From an uncultured Clostridia bacterium (GTDB taxonomy: Bacteria > Bacillota > Clostridia > Oscillospirales > Acutalibacteraceae), in contig CANQOP010000009.1 of assembly GCA_947625485.1 (NCBI GenBank), positions 1-64,000 of the forward strand: a DNA stretch of 64,000 bases. Direction: 5' to 3'. A program made the position numbers and the translations under genes. The first letter of the stretch is position 1, and each line of letters starts with the position of its first letter. The notes beneath the pieces are model-generated. The model made no database searches and had not been told where the DNA came from. It saw only the letters and a list, made by a program, of their open reading frames with translations. Below, one piece after another: positions 23,830 to 32,707 of the stretch.

Positions 23830-24960
23830 ATGAAACGTATTTTATCTTTTATCCTAACTGCCGCAATCGCCGCGGCCGCACTTTGCTCGTGCAGTGCTAA
23901 CACTCAAGGCGGTCATACCCTCTATGTGCGCGATGACTTCGACTCTGAGACCGTCACTGCTACATTTACAAGCACCGACAGCAAAGACAAACAGGAAATC
24001 ACAATGACGCTCGTGTCCGAGGGCGACGAGTACAACACCTACTCCGCCTCGGCGGACGCGGAGAAATTTGACCGCGTTGTGATTGACGCAGACGGTGACA
24101 AAACCGAAGAGCTCGCGTTCAACGATTATGTAAGCGGATGGCATCTCTCGAGCGACGGCGTTGTACCGTTCACCTATGACGAGGAGGAGACTGAGCCCGA
24201 CTACGAAATTGTCACTATGCCCTACGGCAATACCGAGAAGAACATCTACATATGGACGCCCGAAAACTACGACGAGAGCGAAAAATACTCCGTCATTTAT
24301 ATGACCGACGGTCAGAATCTCTTCAACCCGAACGCTACCTCAACGGGAAGCTGGGGAGTTGCGGAGAGTGTAGAAAGTATGATGAGTTTAAGCAAAAACA
24401 AGGCGATTATCGTAGGCATTGACGACAGCACCTCGAACCGCGACAGCGAGCTTACGCCCGATATAGGCAAATGCACCAACGAAAATATGGAAAACGGTAC
24501 GGGAGAATATTTTTCAAAATTTGTATACAATAAGGTCGTACCGTATATTGAGAAAAACTACAGCGTATACACTGCGCCGGAGCACAACTCAATCTGCGGC
24601 AGCTCGTCGGGCGGAATCGAGAGCTTTTATATCGGTATGGAGCATCCCGACAAATTCGGAGCAATCGGCGCGCTTTCCCCGGCGTTCGGTTTGTTCGACG
24701 ACAAAACGTGGGTAAAGTATCTTAAAGAAAAGAATTTTAAGAAAAACGCACCGTTTGTTTACATATTTAACGGCGACAACGACGACCTCGAAAGCTATCT
24801 GCTGGAGGGCGCTAAGAGTATGGTTGATAACCTCAAAGCTGTAAACTACCCGAAAGACAAGGTAGTTATAAAAATTTACGACAAGGGTCTGCACAATGAG
24901 AAAAACTGGCGTGCAATTTTCCCCGAGTTCCTCAAATTTTCCTTTCCGAGCGAAAAATGA
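23830..24960 (+). CDS. Lipoprotein esterase (esterase D / Fes-like alpha/beta hydrolase)
   Basis: 376 residues. Signal peptide with lipobox-like LCSC (C21), so a lipid-anchored extracellular protein. An N-terminal carbohydrate-binding-like beta region of about 100 residues precedes the esterase domain: VIYMTDGQNLFN, nucleophile S259 in GSSSGG, acid region NGDNDDLES and the late histidine in GLHNEKNW. Family members cleave feruloyl, acetyl or enterobactin-type esters; in a plant-polymer degrader an acetyl- or feruloyl-esterase role is plausible but not shown. Four bases after tatD, so co-transcribed. Confidence 0.82.
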   Translation: MKRILSFILTAAIAAAALCSCSANTQGGHTLYVRDDFDSETVTATFTSTDSKDKQEITMTLVSEGDEYNTYSASADAEKFDRVVIDADGDKTEELAFNDYVSGWHLSSDGVVPFTYDEEETEPDYEIVTMPYGNTEKNIYIWTPENYDESEKYSVIYMTDGQNLFNPNATSTGSWGVAESVESMMSLSKNKAIIVGIDDSTSNRDSELTPDIGKCTNENMENGTGEYFSKFVYNKVVPYIEKNYSVYTAPEHNSICGSSSGGIESFYIGMEHPDKFGAIGALSPAFGLFDDKTWVKYLKEKNFKKNAPFVYIFNGDNDDLESYLLEGAKSMVDNLKAVNYPKDKVVIKIYDKGLHNEKNWRAIFPEFLKFSFPSEK

Positions 24961-25025
24961 TTGATTATTCTGAATAATTAACTGTTATAGTTATTACATA
25001 AAGGCTCTTTATCAATAGTTGGAGC

Positions 25026-25072
25026 AAAAAGGAACTCCTCACTTCCATATCAGAGGTGAGGAGCTCCTTTTT
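25026..25072. terminator. Bidirectional terminator
   Basis: AAAAGGA-CTCCTCAC paired with GTGAGGAG-TCCTTTTT around the loop, A-tract and T-tract on the two sides. It separates the convergent esterase and aldo/keto reductase genes. Confidence 0.85.
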
Positions 25073-25139
25073 ATTTGTGACGCTTGTTCGATAAGTGCCT
25101 GTTATGTTATTGTTTTCGTCAAAGCTGCCAATTTGCCGC

Positions 25140-25982
25140 TCATGCTTTCTCGTAATCCGGCTTCCATGCGGCGAACCCCGCAAGCTGCTCATCAGTGCGA
25201 GTATAATAGCGGATGCCCTTATTGAGCTTTCCAATCTCCGCCATCTCCTCATTCGTCAGTTTAAAATCGAGGATGTTCAGATTATCCCTGATATGATCCA
25301 CATTTTTGCTTCCGGGGATCACAACAAATCCCATCTGCGTGTGCCAGCGCAAAATGACCTGTGCAGGGGACTTGCCATACTTTTCTCCAAGCTGCTTAAA
25401 AATCGGCTCCCCGATAAGCGACTTATCGCCATGTCCCAACGGATACCATGCCATGAGTCGGATGCCATACTTGTCAAGGGTTTTGCGAAGCTCGTCCTGG
25501 GTAAAATACGGGTGTGCCTCCACCTGTATAAATTGCGGCACGATCTCCCACTTGGTTTCCAGTTCTTCAATATACTTTCCTTCAAAATTAGAAATACCGA
25601 TAGCCTTTGCTTTTCCCTCTTTGTACGCTTTCTCCAGGAGCCTGTACCCGGCAAGCCAGTTCCCCGCAGGCTGGTGGATATAAAGAAGATCCACATATTC
25701 CACGCCTAGGCGCTCCAGTGTTTCATTAACGGCATTCTCATTCTCATATTCGCTCGGCCAGAGTTTTGTGGAGAGAAAGACCTTCTCCCTCGGTACACCG
25801 CTGGCCTTGATTCCACGGCCGCAAGCTCTTTCGTTTACGTAAGCCGCCGCAGTATCCACGCACTCATATCCCATCTTGAGGGCTTCCCTTACGCTGACCT
25901 CCGCATCTGCCGGTGAAATCGTAAAAGTACCGATTCCGATTACAGGGCATTCCTTGCCATTGTTCATTTTTACATATTCCAT
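25140..25982 (-). CDS. Aldo/keto reductase
   Basis: 280 residues, NADPH-dependent reductase of the AKR superfamily. Catalytic tetrad D43, Y48, K73 and H103 sits in CVDTAAAYVNE, VFLSTKLWPSEYE and YVDLLYIHQP; GISNFEGKYIEE and the cofactor loop VIPGSKNVDHIRDN follow. AGGAGG is six bases before the ATG. It stands alone between a terminator and the folC operon, and its codon choice appears more GC-ending than that of its neighbours, which would fit acquisition, though this was not measured. Confidence 0.92.
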   Translation of the reverse strand: MEYVKMNNGKECPVIGIGTFTISPADAEVSVREALKMGYECVDTAAAYVNERACGRGIKASGVPREKVFLSTKLWPSEYENENAVNETLERLGVEYVDLLYIHQPAGNWLAGYRLLEKAYKEGKAKAIGISNFEGKYIEELETKWEIVPQFIQVEAHPYFTQDELRKTLDKYGIRLMAWYPLGHGDKSLIGEPIFKQLGEKYGKSPAQVILRWHTQMGFVVIPGSKNVDHIRDNLNILDFKLTNEEMAEIGKLNKGIRYYTRTDEQLAGFAAWKPDYEKA

Positions 25983-26044
25983 ATTATGTTCCTCCTTGTT
26001 TAATTTATGGTCTGTACGGCGCTATCGCCGCATTGAACACATTT

Positions 26045-27310
26045 CTATAAAATACATCCGTTTTTTCTGACCTCTCCTGCGAGGTAAAGCGAGCCTGCTA
26101 TCACAACAAGACTGTCATTTTTTCGTGCGTCTTCAAGCGCATTATTAATTGCAGTATGCACGCTTTCACACGCGTACACCTCGTCAAAATAAGGCTCACA
26201 CTCCTCGGCTAGCTTTTCGGCGGAAAGCGTGCGCGGATTGTTCACGGTAACGGTATATACCGACTTGAACATTCCGCTAAGCAAACGGATTGAGCTTTTG
26301 CTGTCCTTATCTGCGAGCATGCCCAGTATACATATTGCAGTCTTTTTAGTATTGTATTTTATAAGTGCATTTTTCAGTGCATTTACCCCGTCAGGATTGT
26401 GCGCTCCGTCGAGAATTATCATTGGTTTTTCGCTGAGCAGTTCAAATCTCGCGGGATTTCTTGTTTGTTTAAAGCCTTCCGAAATATCTCTGTCACTTAT
26501 TATGAATTCTTTTCTAAGTACTTCAATTGCCGAAAGCGCCGTCTTGGCATTCTCAATCTGATGCTCGCCTATTAACGGCAGGTCAATTTCTGTGCCGTTG
26601 TACTTAAACCTTGTGCAGTAAATGCTTTCGCTTAAAATTTCAATTTTGAGTCTTTCGCTCTTTATAAGCTCCACGTTTTTTTCGGCGCAGTCCGCCTCGA
26701 TAACGCCCATAGCCTCACCGCACTGGGGCGAGGTCACCGCAACCGAGCCGCTTTTTATAATTCCGCATTTCTGAGCGGCAATTTCCTCAACAGTTTCGCC
26801 GAGTACAGAAGTGTGGTCAAGACCGATTTTCGTGATAACCGAGCAAATCGGAGGCAAAATCACGTTAGTGCAATCAAGCAGACCGCCCATTCCCGTTTCG
26901 AGCACCACCACGTCGCACTCAGCCTCTCTGTGTATTAAAAACTCCAGCGCCATAACATACTCAAATTCTGTTATTATGCAGTCATCTTCTCTGAGCTTCT
27001 GTAAAATCGGGAAAGTGCGGTCAACCGCGTCCTGCAAAGCCTCTTCGGAAATCATCTCCCCGTTAATCTGTATTCTCTCGCGAAAATCCACTATATACGG
27101 GGAAATAAACAGTCCTGTTTTATAGCCCGCCTCTGTGAGCACCGAGCTTATAAGCTGGCAAGTCGAGCCCTTTCCGTTCGTGCCTGCAACGTGGACGAAT
27201 TTCAGCTTGTCCTGAGGGTTTCCGAGTATTTTGAGAAGTCTCCTTATTCTGTCAAGCCCCGGCCTAGAACCAAAGGTATCGAGCGAATGTATTTTCTCAA
27301 CAGCGTTCAT
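26045..27310 (-). CDS. folC: Folylpolyglutamate synthase / dihydrofolate synthase
   Basis: 421 residues. Mur-ligase-like fold: ATP site VHVAGTNGKGSTCQLISSVL, SPYIVDFRERIQINGE, METGMGGLLDCTN, the central HQIENAKTALSAIEVL and C-terminal ILDGAHNPDGVNALKNAL. Adds glutamate to folates. Its start overlaps the rsmI stop by four bases; it is the last gene of a trmN6-rsmI-folC operon. Confidence 0.95.
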   Translation of the reverse strand: MNAVEKIHSLDTFGSRPGLDRIRRLLKILGNPQDKLKFVHVAGTNGKGSTCQLISSVLTEAGYKTGLFISPYIVDFRERIQINGEMISEEALQDAVDRTFPILQKLREDDCIITEFEYVMALEFLIHREAECDVVVLETGMGGLLDCTNVILPPICSVITKIGLDHTSVLGETVEEIAAQKCGIIKSGSVAVTSPQCGEAMGVIEADCAEKNVELIKSERLKIEILSESIYCTRFKYNGTEIDLPLIGEHQIENAKTALSAIEVLRKEFIISDRDISEGFKQTRNPARFELLSEKPMIILDGAHNPDGVNALKNALIKYNTKKTAICILGMLADKDSKSSIRLLSGMFKSVYTVTVNNPRTLSAEKLAEECEPYFDEVYACESVHTAINNALEDARKNDSLVVIAGSLYLAGEVRKNGCIL

Positions 27311-28128
27311 ACTAGCTCCTTGTATATCTCATTTTTCTTAAAGCCCGTCTCAGCCGCCGCCTGCTTTGCGGCGTCGCCCACCCGCGCTCCGCTTTCGACC
27401 ATCCCGCGCGCCAGCTCCACAGCCTGCTTTAGGGTATATTCCTTTGCTTGTTCCGCCTTTTTTCCCTCTAGCACAAGGACGATTTCTCCCTTTATCCCGC
27501 TGTCGGCGAGTACCTCAGAGGCGTATTTCGTAGTCGTGCGGATAGTTTCCTCATGAATTTTCGTAATCTCACGCACTATTGTAAGCTTTCTGTCGCCGAA
27601 AAAATCGTACAAATCCCTAAGCGTGGCAGGAAGCTTATGAGGAGCTTCGTAAAAAATCATAGTTCGGGTCTCGTCTCTGAGCGTTTCCAGGTGTTCCCTG
27701 CGGCTCTTTTTATTCACACTTAGAAAACCCTCAAAACAGAAACGTCCCGTCTCAAGGCCGCTTACGGCAAGAGCGGAGATAACCGCGCTTGGTCCCGGAA
27801 CAACCACCGTCCTTATTCCGCGCTGTTCACATAGCTTTATTAAATCCTCTCCCGGGTCAGAAATACACGGCATACCCGCGTCGGTCACAATTGCGCAGTC
27901 CTCGCCCGCAAGAATACGGCCGCAGATAACCTCTCCGCGCTCGCGCTTATTGTGCTCGTAGTAGCTGATCATAGGTTTTTTTATGTCGAAGCGGTTGAGC
28001 AGCTTTAGCGTAACGCGCGTATCCTCGGCGGCAATAAAGTCGACGTTTCTGAGCGTATCCACCGCGCGCGGCGACATATCGGAAAGATTTCCTATCGGCG
28101 TGCCGACAACGTACAGTGTATTACTCAT
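27307..28128 (-). CDS. rsmI: 16S rRNA (cytidine1402-2'-O)-methyltransferase
   Basis: 273 residues, SAM enzyme of the tetrapyrrole-methylase fold. YVVGTPIGNLSDMSPRAV, FIAAEDTRVT, ISYYEHNKRERG, TDAGMPCISDPGEDLI, VPGPSAVISALAVSGL and FYEAPHKL are family signatures. Methylates C1402 in the decoding centre. Overlaps trmN6 upstream by eight bases and folC downstream by four. Confidence 0.95.
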   Translation of the reverse strand: MSNTLYVVGTPIGNLSDMSPRAVDTLRNVDFIAAEDTRVTLKLLNRFDIKKPMISYYEHNKRERGEVICGRILAGEDCAIVTDAGMPCISDPGEDLIKLCEQRGIRTVVVPGPSAVISALAVSGLETGRFCFEGFLSVNKKSRREHLETLRDETRTMIFYEAPHKLPATLRDLYDFFGDRKLTIVREITKIHEETIRTTTKYASEVLADSGIKGEIVLVLEGKKAEQAKEYTLKQAVELARGMVESGARVGDAAKQAAAETGFKKNEIYKELV

Positions 28129-28864
28129 AATGTTCCTCCTTATAGGAGCCGTAAATTTCCTTCATTTCGGCTGACCATTCACCATTTTTTTCCTCTATAA
28201 ACAGGGTTTCTTCAACAATTAAACCTCCGCTCTTTCCGCCGCGTCTGCCCTCAACCAGGAACAACTTAGGTTTTTTGTCACGCCGCTGCTGTACGAATTT
28301 CACCCGCTTTGGCTCCAGGTCGTTTCTTCGCATAGACTCAAGTACATCCGCAAGACGCTCGGGTCTCTGGCACATACAGAAACGTCCCCCAAATTGCAGA
28401 AGATTTTTTGCCGCCTCGGTAACGTCGTCGATGGTGCACGTCTCCTCGTGACGAGCAATTTTTTTCTCTTCATCGGGATTTTTAAGCCCCGTACCGCTTT
28501 CCTTGTATGGCGGATTGCAGGATACGAGTTCAAAGAAACCGAACGGAAGCACCCCTTTAATGCAGCGCAGATCGGTATTCAAAGTCTCAATATTTTCTAT
28601 ATTATTATGCTCAACAGAGCGGCGAATCATGTCGCAACCCTGCGGTTGTAGCTCAACCGCTTTTATCAGGGTTTTTCGGTTTTTGCGCGCCCATAAAAGC
28701 GGTATCGTACCGCATCCCGAGCCGAGGTCAACCGCATTTTTTTCACGCTTAGGTCTTGCGAAGTCCGCGAGAAGAATAGTGTCGGTCGAAAAATGAAAAA
28801 GCTCGGAAACGATAATTTCTATGCCGTCTCCCAAAGGCTCAAAATGTTCGCCGTCTTTAAGCAT
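28121..28864 (-). CDS. trmN6: TrmN6/YfiC-like tRNA (adenine-N6)-methyltransferase
   Basis: 247 residues. SAM site AVDLGSGCGTIPLL, acidic VELQPQGCD and catalytic NPPY in FELVSCNPPYKESGTG place it with YabB/TrmN6, which methylates adenine in tRNA. It precedes rsmI as yabB precedes yabC in Bacillus; the small GIY-YIG gene (yazA) usually between them is missing. A GGGGT sequence eight bases before the ATG is the only ribosome-site candidate. Confidence 0.9.
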   Translation of the reverse strand: MLKDGEHFEPLGDGIEIIVSELFHFSTDTILLADFARPKREKNAVDLGSGCGTIPLLWARKNRKTLIKAVELQPQGCDMIRRSVEHNNIENIETLNTDLRCIKGVLPFGFFELVSCNPPYKESGTGLKNPDEEKKIARHEETCTIDDVTEAAKNLLQFGGRFCMCQRPERLADVLESMRRNDLEPKRVKFVQQRRDKKPKLFLVEGRRGGKSGGLIVEETLFIEEKNGEWSAEMKEIYGSYKEEHYE

Positions 28865-28923
28865 AATTTAACCCCATTTATATTTAAAATGAATAATATT
28901 AATATTTTAATTATATCACTAAA

Positions 28924-28953
28924 AACAAAAAGCGGCAAGGTCAAACCTTGCCG
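28924..28953 (-). terminator. Terminator after the ferredoxin gene
   Basis: CGGCAAGGT-CAA-ACCTTGCCG (28933-28953) followed on the minus strand by CTTTTTGTTTTT. Confidence 0.85.
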
Positions 28954-28972
28954 TTTTGTATGTAGTGATTAA

Positions 28973-29143
28973 TTATGCCTCCTGCGGAGCACCAACAGGG
29001 CAAACATCAGCACAAGAACCGCAATCTACGCAAGCGTCTGCGTCTATAACGTATTTGCCGTCACCCTCAGAAATTGCACCTACAGGGCACTCATCTGCGC
29101 AAGCGCCGCACATGATGCAATCGTCATTAATAGCGTATGCCAT
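28973..29143 (-). CDS. 2[4Fe-4S] ferredoxin
   Basis: 56 residues with two classic cluster motifs: CIMCGACADECPVGAI and CVDCGSCADVCPVGAP. A clostridial-type low-potential electron carrier of normal size. GGAGG lies ten bases before the ATG and a terminator follows, so it is its own unit, placed between ricT and trmN6 where Bacillus has yabA. It could supply electrons to activase-type systems such as the one at 17.9-20.8 kb, but that is only a possibility. Confidence 0.97.
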   Translation of the reverse strand: MAYAINDDCIMCGACADECPVGAISEGDGKYVIDADACVDCGSCADVCPVGAPQEA

Positions 29144-29228
29144 TAGATGAACACCTCCTTATTCTACTATGCTAATTGTATCATAATATTTGCGAATTGC
29201 AATAGGTTAGTTATTGCTAATTTTTATA

Positions 29229-29247
29229 TTTGTGCAAAATGCACAAA
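29229..29247. promoter_or_regulatory. Inverted repeat TTTGTGCA-AAA-TGCACAAA
   Basis: Perfect 8-base arms around three A, 86 bases upstream of the ferredoxin start and 112 bases past the ricT stop. Could be an operator for the ferredoxin gene or a weak terminator after ricT; no long T-tract on either strand. Confidence 0.4.
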
Positions 29248-29358
29248 AAAATACAAAAAAACGTTTGTGGGACTCTTCCTCACTCATAACACATTTCTGC
29301 ACAGAGACGTCTTAATAATGCAAATTTTTTATAAGTAAGTTTTCAATAATGCAAAACC

Positions 29359-30225
29359 TTACTCGAGGTGCTTTAAATCCTCAAGCTCTTTTTTGTCCAT
29401 TTTAATATAGCCGTCCTTGAGAATACGAACGTCCTTTACATTAAATGCCGCGGGCGCAACGCCCTCAGGAGCCGAGTCGAGCTTTACCTTGAGAGTTCCC
29501 GAAATTAAGTTGTTCTCAACAACAAGACCTTTCCCATCGGGAGTTTTTACTATTGCGCCGACCTTAGGAGTGTGCTTTAAAAGATCGGAGTACGCCTCCT
29601 GCTCATACTTCAAACAACACATAAGCCTTCCGCACGTTCCCGAAATTTTTACGGGAGAAAGTGACAAACCCTGTTCCTTAGCCATTTTAATCGAAACAGG
29701 CTGAAAATCACCCATAAAGCTGTGACAGCAGAACGGTCTGCCGCAAACGCCCAATCCTCCGAGCATTTTCGCCTCGTCTCGCACACCGATTTGTCTGAGT
29801 TCAATGCGCGTTCTGAACACACCCGCAAGATCCTTTACGAGTGCACGGAAGTCAACGCGGCCGTCGGCAGTGAAGTAGAAAAGAATTTTATTATTATCAA
29901 AGGTATACTCAACGTCCACGAGATGCATACCGAGTCCATGCTCGGCAATTTTTTTCTCGCAGATTTTAAACGCTTCCCTTTCGCGCTTTTTATTCTCCTC
30001 GATATGCCCGATGTCGTTATCGTTCGCCTTTCGTATAAGCGGCTTGAGAGGACGAACAATTTCGTCGTCAGGCACTTCCTTATTTGGAATAGCAACAATA
30101 CCGCACTCGATACCGCGCGCAGTCTCGACGATTACATAATCGCCTGAATTAAGCTCTATTCCCTTAGGGTCGAAATAATAAATTTTTCCGACCTCTTTAA
30201 ATCTAACTCCGATTACCTCTGCCAT
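29359..30225 (-). CDS. ricT: RicT/YaaT PSP1-domain protein
   Basis: 288 residues. PSP1 C-terminal-domain protein; in Bacillus YaaT works with YlbF and YmcA in a complex that promotes phosphorelay and RNase Y mRNA processing. Signatures: RFKEVGKIYYFDP, VVIETARG-like GDYVIVETARGIECG, and the cysteine clusters GVCGRPFCCHSF and GTCGRLMCCLKYEQ, which bind iron-sulphur clusters in the Ric complex. GGAGG precedes the ATG, and the start overlaps holB by 13 bases. Confidence 0.93.
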   Translation of the reverse strand: MAEVIGVRFKEVGKIYYFDPKGIELNSGDYVIVETARGIECGIVAIPNKEVPDDEIVRPLKPLIRKANDNDIGHIEENKKREREAFKICEKKIAEHGLGMHLVDVEYTFDNNKILFYFTADGRVDFRALVKDLAGVFRTRIELRQIGVRDEAKMLGGLGVCGRPFCCHSFMGDFQPVSIKMAKEQGLSLSPVKISGTCGRLMCCLKYEQEAYSDLLKHTPKVGAIVKTPDGKGLVVENNLISGTLKVKLDSAPEGVAPAAFNVKDVRILKDGYIKMDKKELEDLKHLE

Positions 30226-31076
30226 AGAGTCCTCCTATATTCGGCGCAAAGCCACGTCCCGACCAGCCTTAGCCCGACGTTCTGATTAATTTTCACCTTT
30301 GCGTCCTTAGTAATATCAATAAGTTTTATGTAGTGCGCTTTCGTAAGCTTTTTGCACAGCGTCTGCGCCACATGTTCGTCTGTTTCTGCCTTACCACCGC
30401 AATAGACGGCGAGACCGTCCCTCAAAAGAAGCGCTACTAAATCGAGCGTTTCAAGAAATCTTTGGCGGTCATTTAGCTTGTACGTTGCTTTAAGCAGGCT
30501 CATCTCCGAAAGTGAGACTATTCCTACAGCAATTTCCTTAGCAAGCTCAAGCGTCTCTTCATCAGGTCTTGAGCTATTCTCAAGTGTAAAAACCGAACAG
30601 CGTGAGCGTATAGTTTCGAGTAAATTCATGCTGTCCTCGCACGTAATCAGGAACAGCACGTCCTGAGGCGGCTCCTCAAGAGTCTTGAGAAAAACGTTCT
30701 GTGAAATTACGGGTAGCTTCCCGTCGCACTCACTTAAAACGTAAACCTTGCGGTTAGCCTCGTTAGGCTTAATGGACGTATCGTTTATAATTTTCGTGAT
30801 TTCGTCCTTATTGTAGATACCTGTTTTGCCGGAGCCCTGAGCGTAATAAATATCGCTGTGCGCCCTGTTTTGGGCATTCACGCAGTTTTTACACACGCCG
30901 CACGGCTTGTCCTTCGCACTGCAAACCGCCCACATTGAAATCCTATTAACAAGAGCGTCACGCTGCTCAGGTGTACCCCCGTTTATCACAACGGCGTGAG
31001 GCATACGGTTATTTTCCATAACGTCGCTCAGACTTTTTTTAAGCAGCTTATTTCCATTTATCTGCGGAAAATCCAT
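30213..31076 (-). CDS. holB: DNA polymerase III delta' subunit
   Basis: 287 residues, clamp-loader AAA+ subunit. It has the zinc module CSAKDKPCGVCKNC, a degenerate P-loop (INGGTPEQRD, as expected for delta'), DEITKIINDTSIKPNEANRKVYVL, FLKTLEEPPQDVLFLIT and the SRC motif in ETIRSRCSVF. The C-terminal collar domain is short. GAGGTGAG precedes the start. First gene of the holB-ricT pair, the same order as in Bacillus. Confidence 0.92.
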   Translation of the reverse strand: MDFPQINGNKLLKKSLSDVMENNRMPHAVVINGGTPEQRDALVNRISMWAVCSAKDKPCGVCKNCVNAQNRAHSDIYYAQGSGKTGIYNKDEITKIINDTSIKPNEANRKVYVLSECDGKLPVISQNVFLKTLEEPPQDVLFLITCEDSMNLLETIRSRCSVFTLENSSRPDEETLELAKEIAVGIVSLSEMSLLKATYKLNDRQRFLETLDLVALLLRDGLAVYCGGKAETDEHVAQTLCKKLTKAHYIKLIDITKDAKVKINQNVGLRLVGTWLCAEYRRTLWQR

Positions 31077-31135
31077 AGCCTCACCTCTATCTAGTATATT
31101 CTATCATATCTTGGACTGAATTTCTATAGTTAATT

Positions 31136-31624
31136 TTATCTATCTTTAGGTATATTAAGCATATTTACGAGAACATTGCCTTTCTCGTCTAACTCTACCA
31201 CTGAGCAAGCGGACATATACTTATCGGCGCTTCCCGGATTTATGAGGCGAACTCCGCCGAGCGTTTTGTCGGTTTGGGTATGGGTATGACCAAAAAAGAC
31301 CATATCTGCCCCTTCCTCGCTTGCTTTATACGACAACCTTTCAAGACCGAATTTTGCCGAAAAAAGATGTCCATGCGTTACCATTATTCTGTGTCCGCAC
31401 AGCTCGAGGTATTCAATCTCTTTAAACTCGTTGCTGAGTATATCGCAGTTGCCACTGACACACACGACAGCGCTGTTCACACAGTTTTCCTTTAGCCAAA
31501 TCGCTTCTCCCCTCGGCGCGTCGCCGCAATGTACGATGAGGTCGGCGTTCCTGCCGAACTGATCGACCGCTCTTTGCAGACCTTTAAGATTTCCGTGCGT
31601 ATCTGAAAGAAGTAAAATTTTCAT
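31136..31624 (-). CDS. YfcE/MJ0936-type phosphodiesterase
   Basis: 162 residues, metallophosphatase fold: ILLLSDTHGN (Asp, His), IVHCGDAPRGE, CVSGNCD, HRIMVTHGHLFSAKF, MVFFGHTHTQ. Such enzymes hydrolyse phosphodiesters; natural substrates are poorly known. An open frame of 55 extra codons lies upstream but overlaps the divergent gene's region; GGAG seven bases before ATG 31624 decides. Confidence 0.9.
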   Translation of the reverse strand: MKILLLSDTHGNLKGLQRAVDQFGRNADLIVHCGDAPRGEAIWLKENCVNSAVVCVSGNCDILSNEFKEIEYLELCGHRIMVTHGHLFSAKFGLERLSYKASEEGADMVFFGHTHTQTDKTLGGVRLINPGSADKYMSACSVVELDEKGNVLVNMLNIPKDR

Positions 31625-31684
31625 ATATATTCTCCTATCATATATTTCGATAAACGGCATAGTATATACCGAGGTGGATTGATT

Positions 31685-31915
31685 ATGAATAACAACGAAC
31701 TTAACGGATTGATAAACAACTTTATTAATAAGAACGGTTTTACTAAGCAACAGACGATGTCCGATAAGAACAAGGCTAAGGCTGAGCAAATGCTCAAAAA
31801 TCTTAACGACAAACAGGCTGAGCAGCTTAAAAATGTTCTAGCAGATCCTAAGAAGTCGCAGGAAATCCTGAATTCTCCGGCGGCTAAAGCGTTGATGAAG
31901 AAGTTGTCTGAATAA
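31685..31915 (+). CDS. Small helical protein of unknown function, first of three
   Basis: 76 residues, all helical by appearance and Lys/Asn-rich: NELNGLINNFINKNGF, KAEQMLKNLNDKQAEQLKNVLADPKKSQEILNSPAAKALMKKLSE. The motif LADPKKSQEILNSPAAKALMKKL recurs in similar short clostridial proteins as I remember them, but no function is known to me. GAGGTGG seven bases before ATG 31685. Its stop overlaps the next start (TAATG). Confidence 0.7.
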   Translation: MNNNELNGLINNFINKNGFTKQQTMSDKNKAKAEQMLKNLNDKQAEQLKNVLADPKKSQEILNSPAAKALMKKLSE

Positions 31916-32277
31916 TGGACAGTATACAGGATAAAATAGCCGAAATTATGGCAGATCCCGAGGCGCTCAGTCAGGTGCAGAGTCTCGGGAAGATGCTCGG
32001 CATCTCGGGAAACACCGAACCCGCTCCTCCGCCACCTCCCGAGCCAACGGTAGAGAACGAGTTGTTATCAGGTGAAATGATAGGTAAACTCTCAGCGCTA
32101 ATGCCGATTTTAAGTCAGGTCAATCAGGAGGATGACACGACACGCCTGCTTGCGGCGCTGAGACCGTTCCTCAGCGAAAACAAACAGAAAAAGCTTGAGT
32201 CAGCTCGTAAGATGCTGTCGTTAATGCGACTGCTGCCTGTGCTCAAGGACGGCGGACTGCTGGACTTTTTCATATAA
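31915..32277 (+). CDS. Small protein of unknown function, second of three
   Basis: 120 residues. Begins IQDKIAEIMADPEALSQVQSLGKMLG, which echoes the DP-x-x-S-Q pattern of the preceding protein, then a proline stretch (APPPPPEPTVE), and a helical C terminus ELLSGEMIGKLSALMPILSQ...LLAALRPFLSENKQKKLESARKMLSLMRLLPVLKD. No signal peptide or clear membrane helix. Translationally coupled to its neighbour. Function unknown. Confidence 0.7.
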   Translation: MDSIQDKIAEIMADPEALSQVQSLGKMLGISGNTEPAPPPPPEPTVENELLSGEMIGKLSALMPILSQVNQEDDTTRLLAALRPFLSENKQKKLESARKMLSLMRLLPVLKDGGLLDFFI

Positions 32278-32293
32278 GGTAGGTTGATACAAT

Positions 32294-32707
32294 ATGCCTG
32301 ACATAGACCCGATTACGCGTGAGGCCTTGCGGCGCGCCGCGCGTATGCATAATCACGCTCCGCAAAACAACAACCGCAGACAGGAATCCGAGCATACGCC
32401 GTCCCCGGAGACAAATACGCACGAATCTGAACATTTAAGAGAACCCGAACATGATTTTAAACCGCCTGTTGCTGACTACATTCCTCCCGAAAATGAGTAC
32501 AGACAATCAGAACATGATTATAGTCCGCCGGAATCAAATCGGCGTACTTCGCACAAACAGACCTCCGCCAGCAGCTCTCTTAATGGTGTTTTCAACTCAC
32601 TGTTCAAAGACAAAGATCAAAGCATAATCCTGCTGTTGGTAATACTTCTTATGGGCGAGGACAGCAGTCCGTCACTACTTCTCGCACTTTTGTACTTACT
32701 TATCTAA
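32294..32707 (+). CDS. Small protein with C-terminal hydrophobic segment, third of three
   Basis: 137 residues. N terminus PDIDPITREALRRAARMHN, a middle part of repeated charged motifs (ESEHTPSPE, ESEHLREPEHDF, QSEHDYSPPES) and a very hydrophobic C terminus (SIILLLVILLMGEDSSPSLLLALLYLLI) that could insert in a membrane. Sixteen bases after the second gene, so one operon. Possibly a tail-anchored partner of the two helical proteins; no family recognised. Confidence 0.65.
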   Translation: MPDIDPITREALRRAARMHNHAPQNNNRRQESEHTPSPETNTHESEHLREPEHDFKPPVADYIPPENEYRQSEHDYSPPESNRRTSHKQTSASSSLNGVFNSLFKDKDQSIILLLVILLMGEDSSPSLLLALLYLLI

